Assembly: GCA_038502055.1 (NCBI GenBank)
Contig: JAXRKN010000043.1
Location: 248,001-312,000 of the forward strand
Length of the DNA: 64,000 nt
Source of the DNA: Tanytarsus gracilentus
Taxonomy: Eukaryota > Arthropoda > Insecta > Diptera > Chironomidae
Direction: 5' to 3'
Of this stretch, positions 36,501-48,699 are shown piece after piece. Each line of letters starts with the position of its first letter. The first letter of the stretch is position 1. The position numbers and the translations under genes were made by a program. Under the pieces are notes generated by a model, which saw nothing but the letters and a program-made list of their open reading frames with translations, was not told the DNA's origin and searched no databases.

Positions 36501-38521
36501 TTTTTAGAGTTAATTTGGTAATTAGGATTTTATTTATATTTTGTTATAGAACTGAACGAGCACGGATGTGAGCATGAGTGTATAAATACTTTAGGAGGTG
36601 AGATAAACATTTTTTAAAAAAATACAATTAATAGCTATTATCATGATAATTTAGGATACGAATGTTCATGTCATTTGGGCTATGAGCTTCACAGCAATAA
36701 GAAGGCATGTGAAACGGCATGCGGAGGAATTTTGGATGGACATAATGGAACGATACTTTCACCTTCTTTCCCAAAGGAATATCCGACAAATAAAGAGTGA
36801 GTTTAAAAAGGGTTGAGTTAATGGGATGGAAATTATTTTTAACTATTTAATTCCCTATAGATGTGTTTGGGAAATTTTAGCTCCGGAAAATCACAAGATA
36901 ACTTTAAACTTTACCCACTTTGATCTCGAAGGAAATGCCTTTTATCAGCCAGTAGCATGTGAATATGATGCAGGTTAGTGATAATTTTTTTAATACGTAA
37001 TTTTTATCGTAATTTAATTCATAAATATGAAAGTATCCTGAAAACTATCTAACAAAAATAAAACTGATATGATGATGATAAATTACAGTAACAATTTACT
37101 CAAAAATGAATGATGACTCTCTGAAGAAGCACGGAATGTTTTGCGGTAGTAAAATACCTAATTCTATTACGAGCGAGGGAAACATTTTACGAATAGAATT
37201 TAAATCTGACAAGACAATACAAAAGTCGGGTTTTGCGGCCATCTACTTAACCGATGTTGACGAATGTTCAGAAAATAATGGCGGATGTCAACATGAGTGC
37301 CGCAATACACTCGGCTCATACCAGTGTTTCTGTCATAATGGATTCACACTTCACGAAAATGGCAGAGATTGTAAAGAAGGTGGTTGCAAGTTTGAAATTA
37401 CAGCACCAAGTGGCACAATTTCGTCGCCCAACTATCCAGATTTATATCCACCTCAAAAAGATTGCATTTGGCACTTTACAACTACTCCTGGGCATCGAAT
37501 TCGCTTACACTTTAGTGTGTTCGAGGTAGAGCCTCATCAAGAATGCGCGTATGACCACGTTGCAATTTATGATGGCAATTCTCTTGACAGTCACAGTTTG
37601 GGACGATTTTGTGGCTCAAAATTACCACATCCAATATCCTCAACTACAAACTCAATGTACATGATCTTCAACTCAGACGCGAGCGTTCATCGGAGGGGAT
37701 TCTTTGCTTCTCATTCGACGGTTTGTTTTTTTAAAATAAATTTATTTTATAATTTTTTTTAATAATTTCAATGATCACTTTTAGGTTTGTGGAGGACACT
37801 TGATGGCTACGAATAAAATGAAGCATATTTTCTCGCATGCGAGATTTGGAGATAAAACTTATGAGGGAGCCGATTGTGAATGGACTATTGAGGCGTCAAG
37901 AGGAAGAAATATTCAAATCACTTTTACGTCCTTTGAAGTCGAAGAAGAAAAAACTTGTGCGTATGACTATGTCGAGGTGTATAGTGGTATCGATGATTCA
38001 AGTGGCCGATTGCATGGTCGATTTTGTGGAAACGCTGTAAGATTTTAAAACTTTATTCGCTCTTGATTCGAAATTATTCTTTACAGATTCCACCTGATAT
38101 CATTTCTGAGCACGAAGAATTTTTAATTCGATTTCACGCTGACGACTCGATGGGCCTTAAGGGTTTCGCTCTCTCTTACATAGCAGTCGATCCACTCGAC
38201 GATGATTCAGTTGGACAGATTGAAGAGGGCGAAGAAGAGAGTGGAGAAATTCAGCCGACACATTTTCCAGGTTATTATGGACCAGGTTCGTTTGGCGGCA
38301 AGAAAAAAAATACTCAAATCGAAGACAATGAAGACTATGAAGAGCCAGAAGAGACAAATTATAAAAAAACCGATGAAGATATCATTGACGAAGATCTCGT
38401 GACCGACAATGAGGAAAATTTAATTTTTAATTCCAACCGAATTAATGAGAAAAATTCTAAAATAGCAGAAAGCAGCAAGAAAAAGGAAAAACCTGTGGAT
38501 GAAAGTGACGATGATGATTAA
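30572..38521 (+). CDS. tok: Tolloid/tolkin (BMP1)-type astacin metalloprotease
   Basis: Secreted protease family that frees BMP ligands from Sog/chordin and processes matrix proteins. Fourteen exons give 1362 aa: 30572-30773, 33833-34071, 34181-34832, 34889-35392, 35457-35624, 35678-35817, 35874-36075, 36131-36490, 36550-36597, 36655-36796, 36861-36973, 37089-37720, 37785-38036, 38087-38521. Order: signal peptide (1-18), a prodomain of about 370 residues ending in a furin-like RVTR (383-386), the astacin domain with HELGHVVGFWHEHTRPDR (zinc ligands H481, H485, H491) and Met-turn SIMHY, then CUB1-CUB2-EGF-CUB3-EGF-CUB4-CUB5. Both EGF modules begin with the calcium-binding DVDEC/EVDEC type. The long prodomain favours tolkin (tlr) over tolloid; which paralogue is inference. 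Unusual is a strongly acidic ~105-residue tail after CUB5, ending DESDDDD. Intron 1 is 3.06 kb. Confidence 0.93.
32589..32610. repeat. 22-bp perfect palindrome in tolloid-type intron 1
   Basis: AATATATTCTCGAGAATATATT is exactly self-complementary. Its core TTCTCGAGAA has the two inverted nTTC/GAAn units of a heat-shock-element half. This may be a protein dimer site or chance in AT-rich DNA. Confidence 0.45.
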
Positions 38522-38912
38522 ATGTAAAGTGTTTTTGATCTCGAAAAAAAATTCTCGTAAACCTTTTCTCAAAAGAATTAACTATGCATGGGGTACAAAA
38601 TTATTAAATATCTCGAATTTTCTTATTCTTAAATCTTTTTCTCTGTGTGTATCTATTTAAATTAATGTGTGAGACAAAAAATTCAATTGTAAAATTTCTT
38701 TATTATCCTTTTATTTAAATAAATAAATTTTTCGATATAGAATAAAATTTTACTTTAAGTATTAAAAATATTAATTATATTTCTTTCAGTAATGATTATA
38801 TTAAAAATTGAAAAAAATTGTGAATTTAAATTAACTTTTAAAATAAAGTTAATCGATATTGATTGAAAATTTTTAATCTCTTAAAATAATCCAAACGTTT
38901 TGTTCGATTTCA

Positions 38913-38944
38913 AATTTATACAGCCGAGTCTGAAATTATTCGAT
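38913..38944. repeat. 32-bp direct repeat, left copy
   Basis: Identical to 41608-41639 over 32 bases and then diverging at once on both sides (TAGATT versus ACTTAT). This is the expected picture of a target-site duplication around the inserted DNA. The length suggests target-primed retrotransposition. Confidence 0.8.
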
Positions 38945-41607
38945 TAGATTAGATTAGATGACGTTAGGTGGACTACGAAGTAGGAGAGACGTCCAACGCA
39001 ACCACACATGATTGACCCCCGATTCCTCGGAAAAGCAGGGTCTAGCGGGCTACTTAGGCAAGTATCTACAGTCGATACAAGCCACAGGTTACGAACAAAC
39101 CCCTTCTCGGAATAAATACAATTAGGTAATCGTTAGAGAGAACTGATGTCGGGCCAACCACCCTCTACCATCAGCGTTGGTTAATAGGGCATTTTAAAAT
39201 ACCTTTACGGCCATGTTAGTGTGTTAGTGTTTTTGTTTTTTTTTTTTTTTGTAATTTGTAAGTTTTTGTTTTCGAATGATTTTTGTTTGTAATTTCTAGC
39301 GAAACTACCATTGAGAACAGTCTTGTTTACTGAACAGATATTACAGTTTCCAACTAATCAAAATCAAATCAACTTTTAACTTGTCTGAATCACTTGGATA
39401 AAAGCCGTGATTCCACTACTACCTTCCTCAACTGAGACTAGTGTACACAGTTGGTATGTCGAGTCTCAATATATGTCCGTCGTTCCATTACCCACTTTCT
39501 CAAGCACAAACCCTCCCTCCCCTATAACAAAGTGTGCCTCCCTTTATTTCTATTCCCACACCCATAACCCTTAATTACATTGCACCAATAATTTAAAAGA
39601 CTTGGATCTCATTAAGGTGTTAGATTTTTAAAATATATTGCAATATTTTATAAAAATGACGTTACTTCTATTGAATTAATAAATTTAATTGTATGGTGAC
39701 GTTATTTATGGTCCAGTACAATTTTTATTGGGGCCATTACAATTGACTTCACTTTTTAAAAAAAAAATTTCCTATACTACACATTGTTGTTCCTGCAAAA
39801 AGCTTAATTGACGAAATTTAAGGAAATAATAAAATCTGATGTTAGGTGACACAACTTATGGTTTGGGAATTTTTCACTCCCTCCCGAGTTCCAGTTTTAC
39901 CACCCCCTTTTCATCAATGCGTTTAACTGTCTATTCTCGTAAACCTGATCAAAAACCTTACAAACCTATCAAAGCAAATATTACATTTCTTTAACTGACC
40001 TATTTTTATATGCAAATTCCAATAAATCAATAAATCATAGACAAGAGTCAGATAATAAACTCTCTAACACTTCCTTTGCTTTTAAACTGCCATTCGTTTT
40101 TTAAATTTACCTTCCCCCTATTCCTTACCTCTACCCACGTTACAAACTTTTCAGTCACCCCAATTATTTCTCAGAAACTTTCTTAATTCTAATGACTCAA
40201 AGTGATGCTTAACTCCAGTTCACATATTCCACTGAATACCCAATACAGCTTCTCTCTCCCAGGATGGTTAGTAACCCGTTTTATGCCAATATTACTTGCA
40301 ATTTTTAAACCACAAATTCCTACCTTTTAGCTAACTCCATTTAATTGAAGACCGAAATCTGAGAACTGAAGAATACCCTAGTAATTTTGGTAATTTTGGG
40401 CACCAGAGCAGTTACCTAATATCTCAATGATATCCGCTACTCCCTTATCAATTTTTCACTATGGTAATTATTATATTTCTTTATAATGCCAAATGACCAC
40501 TCTTCTAACTCAACCAATTTTATAATTTAGTCAAACTACACGAAAGCTAAGAGATGCGGACCCGTAACTCTCTATCTTTTTGGACTTCCCAACCAAGCCC
40601 ACAGCCTATTCCATGCCTTCCTTCATCAGATCTTCCTTAATACACCCTCTTTCGATCTGCATCCTTCACATCTTCTCAGCAATTTACAAGAGTCAGTCAA
40701 CATCTATCTTCGTGTGCATCTACTTGATCCCTCCAATGCTCACCATCACCTAACTGCCTTATCGGACCTTTATAATGCCAGTATATTCGTCTACCAACAA
40801 CAGGAACGATTAACTAAAACTCCTTCGTATACCACACCTGATACTAAAACATCTATCTCCATACATCTCTACTACACTAATGAATACTTTGATAGTGTCC
40901 TTTATATTACTCTCGTTTTGTTTGGTTTTTTATGTTGGTACCTGGATTTCGCGGGCCTGCTGATCCTTCTTTGATCATCATTGTGTTTTTGTTTTGTTTC
41001 AAGCCTGATGAAAAATCCTACATTTGGATAGGGTTATATAGGGGGGGAACCCCTCTTCTTTCTTCTCTCTTTATTTTAGTGTTTTTCTTTTTTCTTATTA
41101 TTAATGTTGTTTGTTTGACCTGGACCTGAAATGATATGAGATGAAATGTTTGAACATTTTTGTTAGATGTAAATTAAATGCATAATATATAGTTTTCCTT
41201 AAATTAGATTATGATTTCACTATTCACTTATCACTACTCACTATTCACTAATCACTTTCACCCTACATATTGGGATAGAGAGAGATTCCACAGTCCATTT
41301 AATTTTTAATTTACTAATAATTTTATTTTTTAGTTTTTGTTGTTTTTGTTTACCAATTTTTGCAAGTTCGTAACGGACTTCAATATTTTAAAAACCCTGC
41401 GGCTCTCTTTTTTTCTCTCTCAAAATTTTTATTTTTATTTTATTTTTATTTTCATTTTGAATTTTCCACTTTATTACCCATTTTACTTACCAACCTTCAC
41501 TTCCCACTTACTCTTTAACATCCCGGTGACAATATTACCCGACTTCTTTATATTTTCTTACACTCTAAGTACGCTTTTAATTAAAATATCGCTGAGCGAT
41601 ATATTCG
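38945..41607 (+). mobile_element. ~2.66-kb insertion upstream of asp, decayed transposable element
   Basis: The 32-bp sequence at 38913-38944 (AATTTATACAGCCGAGTCTG and following) recurs exactly at 41608-41639, just outside the insertion, and looks like a long target-site duplication. The left end has (TAGAT)3 (38945-38959) and then a GC-richer 250-bp segment, a 15-T run (39236-39250), and a long C/T-biased body. There are no terminal inverted repeats, which fits a retrotransposon better than a DNA element. The only recognisable coding content is an OTU-like fragment (40564-40905) with stops before and after. No reverse transcriptase was found in any frame by eye. The right copy of the repeat lies about 180 bp upstream of the asp start codon. 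Confidence 0.65.
40564..40905 (+). pseudogene. OTU-like cysteine-protease domain remnant
   Basis: One open frame reads FGLPNQAHSLFHAFLHQIF, later HLTALSDLYNASIFVYQQ, then ISIHLYYTNEYFDSVL. These line up with the three landmarks of OTU deubiquitinases: DGNCLFHA..Q, the middle (A)LSxLYNxxIxVY strand, and the final HYDSV. At the catalytic cysteine position the codon is AGC (Ser), and the last His is replaced by Tyr, so it should be inactive. The spacing between the blocks matches the family. OTU domains are known in several transposon groups. A domesticated gene is unlikely because the frame has no start, no splice structure and lies in an insertion. Confidence 0.45.
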
Positions 41608-41639
41608 AATTTATACAGCCGAGTCTGAAATTATTCGAT
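41608..41639. repeat. 32-bp direct repeat, right copy
   Basis: Second copy of the 38913-38944 sequence. It continues into the 5' flank of asp and so is probably the original position of the asp upstream DNA. Confidence 0.8.
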
Positions 41640-41821
41640 ACTTATGTGAAATGTTCGAGTTAGTAAGGTTTTCATATTTTGAACACAACGTATTTTTTTT
41701 ATAAACGGCTGATAATTCTTTATTTAATTTCCTTTGTTTATTGTGCATAATCAAAGTAAAATCTCATTGATAATTGCTAATAAGCAACTTGTCTAAGTTC
41801 TTTTGTTTTTATTTCGTGAAA

Positions 41822-44800
41822 ATGAGTGCATTTGAGGTGAGATATAAACAATTCAGAAATTTTGTGTTTTCTTTTTATTATTTCCTCTTCTGGATGTTAA
41901 TTTTATCGAAATTTCGTCTCAAAATACTGTTGAAAATGTCATAAATCAAAATAAGTAACTCTAACTTTGATTTATTTCAGTGCAACATCACTCCAACTCG
42001 CGTCAGGAATGCCAAAAAGAGAACGGAAGATCGCGAACCTACGATTGTAGATCTTCGTCCGTTTACTGGCAAAGCAATTTGTTCTTTCGAGGAAGTTCCT
42101 GTGTCGAAAGTTGCGCGTCGAGTCATCACCGTAATCAATCCTTTTCAAGAAACTCTTAAAATTTCCATTACAAAAAAACCAAAGGCAGAGTATAATCTTG
42201 CTGTTGAATGGCTTATGAATGAAATTAAAGCTGATTCGCAGGTCAGTTTAGAGCTCATTTGGAGTCCACTTAGAGCGGTTAGTACTAGAGAGACATTAGA
42301 AATTGTCGATCAATTTGGAAATAAGAAGAGCGTTGCAATCATATTGAAGTCATGTGAACTGAAAACCGTTGCAACTAGAAAGACTGGATTGACTACGAAA
42401 CCATTGAAATTCAAAGCGCCATCACAACCGAGTTCCTTTGTTGGTCAAATTGTCAAAAAATCTTTTGTCCGAGAAGAGTATTCAGTTGAAAATTATGAAA
42501 TTTCATCAAATGCTCGTGCAATGTCACCGGCGAAGAGAGCTGGTCAATCGATAGCAGCAGCAGCAGCTTCTGGAAAGTCACCATTACGCAATGCTACAAA
42601 TCTACAGTCCTATATCGATAATGAGGAGCCAACGGCAGAGGTTCATGGAACACCGCAAAATGCATCAGTTCTCTTTGGTAACATCAAGTTCACGCCTCTT
42701 ACCGAAACAAAGCCCAAGTGTGAGAGCAAGCTGGAATATTTATCTTCGTTGCCAACGCCGGTAGCAGCCAAGAGAGATGATATAGTTTTGAGTGATCGTA
42801 ACAAGCCATCAATAACAGCAACATCGCGAGAAATTAATTTTTCACCAGACGTTGAGATATTAAATACTGGAATCACTCAACGACGTCGAGAGGAATTCGA
42901 ATTTATTCAAACTTTTGATGACGCTATCCGAGAGACTCCAACAAGAAAGGCGTCAGCGAAAAATTTTGGCACTTTGGCGAATAAATTTGCTCTTCAAGAG
43001 ATTGTTGAGTGTGACAATAACGACGATGATGATGTTTTCGCTTCAACTTATGTGAAAGGACCATGCGAAGTTGATGAAATCGATATCGTTCTCACTTCTG
43101 ATGGAAATGAAGGTATGAGCAAGACTTGCGTTGTCGAGGCTGCTGCAATCAGTCGAGACCATACTTTTAAGATTAGCAAATCAAAGTCATTTATAGAGTC
43201 GAGTGTTGATAATGATTTTGATTGCCAGCATTTAAGAACATTATCGGAATCGATGAGAGGGGAGAAAGAAATTTTTAAACCCTTGGCTATTCAAGGATCG
43301 ATGCCCAATTTGTGTGACATAGACGAAGCAATGCCAATCGAACAGAATCGTTATTATCGAAGCGTAACGTCCCAGCAGGTAGAAATTAACATTCAAAATC
43401 TTTCGATCGAAAGCATTACAAGCAATGCTGATTTAGGGGGATTTGAGTTGTGTGCTGCGTCATCGCGTTTGAATCTTCATGAAATTGGAAATGGTAACAA
43501 ATCATTGTCGCCATTACTCTCCGTTAAGAAGGCTGAAATTAAAAAAGTTCAAATGCCAGTGCTTAAAATTAAAGTTTGTGAGGAATTGCCGGTCGAAAAT
43601 AAATTGCTTTGCTTTTCACCGCCACGCCATAAGCTATCTGATGACGTTAGAGATGTGTATCGAAGAGAGACTTTCACGGTTAAAAACAAAACACAGCCAT
43701 CTAAGAGTCCGTACGTTTTCGCAATTCCAAAAGTACCACGCGACATGAGAGGTTCATCCTCACAAATTTCACAGTCCTTGACTTCCATCTATTCAAGTAA
43801 CACGTCAATCGCATCGACAAGCTCAGTGCCAGCTACCAGTGGAAGACTCTATAATGAAAACATTATTAATTCCTACTCCAAGAGGGATCCATTTTCTCCG
43901 ACAACTACTGAAGATCCATTTTTATCGTCTTCAATGTACCTCGATGAGCGAACCTTGGATGGAATTGAAAAGTCTTTTATGAAATGGCTTAATGCACTCG
44001 TTACAATTCCACCAGATCTTGAGTCAAAGAGAGATGAAAAGATTGATGTGGCAAAGTTGTTTAATGATGTTCAAAATAAGGACTTGACTTTGGCACCCAC
44101 GAAAGAACTTGTTTGCTCACAATACTACACTTGTAAGTTTTAATTAGTTGCTTTAAAAAAATAATAATTATTGAAATATATTTTCAGCTCGTCTAGATTC
44201 ACTGAGAAATGCTGCTGTGACTTTTTTCCATTCAGAGGAAATTTCAAAGACGTTAAATAAATTGGCAGTAATCATAAATGAGAAGAAGCTGCTGGAAGTG
44301 CATTCATCCCGTGATATCCACTTGGATTTAGTTCTTCAACGAGGCCTTTTGGAGCTACTCCTTTGCTTTAATCCACTCTGGCTTCGCATTGGCTTGGAAG
44401 TTGTTTTTAATGTGCAACTGAATCTTCATTCGAATCAGGATATTTTTGGAATGACGCGATTCATTATTAACAATTTGTTCAAGTCACAGTACTTGCAACA
44501 AAAGTACAGCAAATATCATCGACAAGAAGAGCTGAAAGACAAGTTGCGAAAACACACGGCCAAAAACTTCCTGTTCATTCTCTTTTTTCTCGATCGCGCA
44601 AAAGAAAACAAGTTGATCAAGCAGAATCCATGTCTTTTCATGAAAACGGCACCTTACAAGGATTCCAATGAAATTCTGAAGAAGTTTGCATCGCTTGTGC
44701 TCGCGAACTATGGAGACATTATTCGAATGATGAAGCGATTAAATTTTGTTGTCACACACAAGCAAACTGTCATCGATGAATATGATTTTGCTTTTAAAAA

Positions 44801-47800
44801 CTTAGCTATTGACCTGCGTGACGGTGTTCGTCTTACAAAAGTAATGGAAGTTATTTTACTTCGTGATGATCTCGTGAAGAAAGTTCGTGTGCCAGCCATT
44901 TCGCGTCTTCAAAAAGTTCATAACGTTGAGCTTGCATTAAAAGCTCTTGAGCAAGCTGATTATAAAATTATTGGCAACATTATCGCAAAAGACATTGCCG
45001 ATGGTCATCGTGAAAAAACTCTTTCGCTCCTCTGGCAAATTATTTACAAATTTCGATCGCCCAAATTTAATGCGGCCGCTTCCACTATTCAAAAGTTTTG
45101 GCATGCTAAGTGGCTAAAAATTGTTATCAATCGAAGGATTCAAATGAAAGAAGAGGAGAAACAAAATAATGCAGCGGTTGTCTTGCAGAAATATTTTCGT
45201 GGATGGAAGTCGAGAAGAGAGACAAAAGAGTATCGTGCAAAAGTTGTAAAGTCCATTTTAACTTTGCAAAAGTTTACACGAGGATATCTTGCGAGAAAGA
45301 AGTTTCAACAAAAAAAAAGTGCTGCCATGTCCATTCAAAACTGGTTTCATCGCGTGAAAGAAGTAAGAGAGGTACAGCAGGAATATCAAAACACACGAAA
45401 ATCCATCATTAAGATTCAAACGTGGTGGAGACGACAGATTCTGGCTAAGAAATTGATTGCTACTTCTAACTTAATTAATGAGATTAGAAATGAGAAGAAT
45501 CAGGCAACAATTAAAATTCAGAGATATTTTAGAGGATACCTGCAAATGAAAAAGGATCGTAAAAATTTCATTAACACCAGAAATTCAATTGTTAAGGTAG
45601 AAATTACTTTGTTCTCATTTAAAATAATTTTTAAAGTAAACAATTTTTTAACAGCTCCAACGCAGATTCCGTGGAAAGCTTTTGATGAAATCAATTCAAC
45701 AAAATTATCAAGATACGCGTAAGGCAGTTTTTATAATTCAGCGATCATGGCGTGCAACGATTCAAATGAAAATTCAAAGATCCTGTTTCCTCTTTCAAAA
45801 GTCAGCAGCAATCAAAATTCAGACGCATTTCCGAAGTTTTGTCTTGATGAAAACTAAACGTCAAGAATATTTAAAACTTCGATCAACTGCCAAAATTGTT
45901 CAAGCACGTTTTCGAGCTTTGCAAGTGATGAAAGTTCAGAGAAACGAATTTATGCTTAAAAAATCGTCGGCAATTAAAATTCAAAAGTATTGGCGTGGCT
46001 ATAAACAAATGAAACGAGATCAAGCTCAATTTTTTGCAAGTAGAAGTGCCATAATTAGAGTTCAACGACGATTTCGAGGAAAAATCTTAATGCAGAAGGT
46101 CAGAAGGGAGTATAAGGAAAAGAGAATTGCCACAATTAAGATACAACAGGTTTGGCGGGCAACATTAATGATGAAATTTCAACGTGCTGATTATCAAGAG
46201 ACAGTCAAGAAAATAATTTTCGTTCAGCAGAAATTCAAAGCCAAACTACTGATGCGAAATGAGCGCAATAATTTCTACATTTTAAAGTCTGCTGCCATTA
46301 CAATTCAAAGGCAGTACCGTGCTAAAAGAGCAATGCTAAAGACACGAAATGAATTTATTCTATTAAAACAAGCCGTTCTCAGTGTCGAAAATCGTTATAT
46401 TGCCCTTCAATTGATGAAGCAACAAGTTGGTTATTTTAATAAATTGAAAACTTCATCTATTGTCATTCAACGCTGGTATCGAAACATTAAATATGGAAAG
46501 AGTGTTCAAGAAAATTACCAACGAGAGAGGAGCGCTGCTATTAAGCTGCAATTGTGGTGGCGTGGACAGCTACTGGCCAGAAAAATCGAGTCTGTCTCTT
46601 CTTTGATCCTAGAAATGCGAGCAGAGAGGCTTAAATATCAGAATGAAGCGGCGACAAAAATTCAAGAGTATTTTAGAGGATTTGTTCAAATGAAAAAGGA
46701 TCGTGAAGAATTCTTGAGTGCAAAGTCGGCTATTATTAAGGTAAAAAAAGTTTATTTTAAAAATATCTCCTTATTTATTTAATGCAACTTTTCTTTAGAT
46801 CCAACAAAGATACCGCTGCAAACTCCTGATGAAAAGCCTTCAAAGTGAGTACCAATTCAAACGATATGTTGTTATCAGCATTCAGCAGAAATGGCGAGCT
46901 ACACAAGCAATGCGCATTCAACGGCTTGAGTATCGTCACACTGTTACGATAATTATTTTCGTACAACGCAAATTCCGGGCAAGCCAACTGATGAAAAAGG
47001 AAAGAAGCAAATTTGTTGTGCAGAAAGCTGCTGCTATTAAAATTCAAGAATATTTCCGAAGATATCTCACAATGAAAAAAATTCGTATGGAGTTTATGAT
47101 GCTCCGTGAGACGACCATTTTAATTCAACAACATTTCCGTGGATATTTGCAAATGAAAAAAGATCGTGATGCATTTCTAAACGCTAAAAATGCAATAATT
47201 AAGGTTCAACAGAGATTCCGAGGAAAATTGTTGCAGAAATCATTACAAGCCATGTATCTGCAAAAGCGCAATGCAGTCATTAAAATTCAAAGGTTTTGGC
47301 GAGGCATTAAGGCAATGAGACAGCAGAGAGCTCAATATAAGTCTACACTTCAGAGTATTGTATTCATTCAGCAGGCATTCAAAGCCAAATTAATGATGAT
47401 GAAGGAGAGGAACGATTTCAACAAGCTCAAGTCGGCGACTATCGCAGTTCAAAGACAATTTAAAGCACAAAAGGCAATGCAGGTAGTCCGAAACGAATAT
47501 ATTAAATTAAAATTGACTGTTTGTTTCATTGAAAATCGCTACCTTGCTGTAAAATGTGCAAAAATTGAGCGTAAAAGTTTTCTCGAATACCGTGAAACTG
47601 TAATTTTTGTTCAAAGAAGATTCCGAATGAAATTAGAGGCAAGGAAACTACACAAAAGCTATCAACAAACACGCAAAAGTATTCTGGGTCTTCAAACGTA
47701 TGCCAGAGGATATCTAGCTCGCCGCTTTTTCTACGAGCATCTTCAAACTCCCGAAAATCTTGAGAATCGTCGACGCAACAAGGCAGCAAAAAAAATTCAA

Positions 47801-48699
47801 GCAGCATGGCGTGGATACAAGGAAAGAAGTAAAAAGAGCAATTTTTGCTTCCGTGCCATCGTTTCGAGGTTGATTAAAGTTTCTAAGAATGTCGATCCAA
47901 CAGAAACTCTCGCTGAGAAGTTGAAAAGCTCTATAAATTTTCTCAAACATCGCTACGACTCAAATTTCGCCATTGCCACCCTCGTAAAATTGGAATACAT
48001 GTCAAGAACTGTGCCATGGATTTTGACCGATGATGCGGAATTTATTTCTGCCTTTTGTTATGGACTGATGGCGCAAGCAATTCGATCAGAGATTGACAAA
48101 CAAATTATTGAATTGTGCAGCTGCATCATTTTAAATTTAGGACGCTATAGTGGCACAAAGGAAGAAGCTTTCCAAGAAGGTGGACTAAATACAGTGGCTA
48201 ACATGCTGCTGCGATGGTGTGACAAGGATTGTGGAATCTTTAATACTCTCTGCACGCTAATTTGGGTCTTTTCTCATTGTAAAAATATGAAAAAGGTAAA
48301 ATGTTTTGTATATAATTGGTTTGAAAAAATTTCTAACTTTTAAAATTTATTCAGGTCATTCGAAAGTTTATGATGATGCGCGACGGTGAATACATTATGG
48401 GTCAAATTAGACAAAATGTCTTGCGCAAGGAGAACATGCGACGTAACTCACGTCGTCCGATTGGATATCAGTCAATATCGCTCGTTAAATATAAGAAAGA
48501 TTATCAGCTACAAATCAGTCATCAGCCTCAAACTGTTTATTCTTCAGGATATATAACACCGGAAATGTTACAAGCGTGTAGAAAACTTCCAGCACTCGAA
48601 CCCGACTACGGTGTCGTAAAAATACATCCGTACATTTTCTATTCATCAGTTTTCGCATTCGAAACTGTTCTCAAGTCATTAGATATCACCATCAGTTAG
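41822..48699 (+). CDS. asp: Abnormal spindle (Asp/ASPM) microtubule-minus-end protein
   Basis: Asp/ASPM focuses spindle poles with calmodulin and binds microtubule minus ends (family knowledge). Exons 41822-41836, 41981-44132, 44188-45596, 45655-46740, 46799-48295 and 48355-48699 give 2167 aa. It starts MSAFE like the fly protein. The N-terminal ASH-type domain is around residues 1-115. A long low-complexity region follows, then a calponin-homology domain (about 895-1011). About 30 IQ motifs of the form (I/V)Q-x-x-(F/W)(R)-x-x(K/R) follow from ~1015 to ~1900, and a helical C-terminal region closes the protein. The first coding exon holds only five codons. Exon 4 and the first part of exon 5 are tandem copies of one 362-residue block. 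It is longer than Drosophila asp (about 1950 aa), consistent with IQ-array expansion. Confidence 0.96.
45655..47884 (+). repeat. Tandemly duplicated 362-codon IQ block in asp
   Basis: Exon 4 (45655-46740) and the following 1,086 nt of exon 5 (46799-47884) carry the same series of IQ units. Each opens with a LQRRFRGK/IQQRYRCK unit preceded by QMKKDR, then a second VQRRFRGK/VQQRFRGK unit exactly 405 nt later (46060 and 47204), then a diverged unit containing ENRY. Intron 4 (46741-46798) lies exactly at the junction of the copies. Confidence 0.75.

Noticed and set aside
41337..41663. 108-codon frame rich in Phe/Leu near the asp promoter
   Set aside because: Low-complexity T-rich sequence across the end of the insertion and the 32-bp repeat; no domain.
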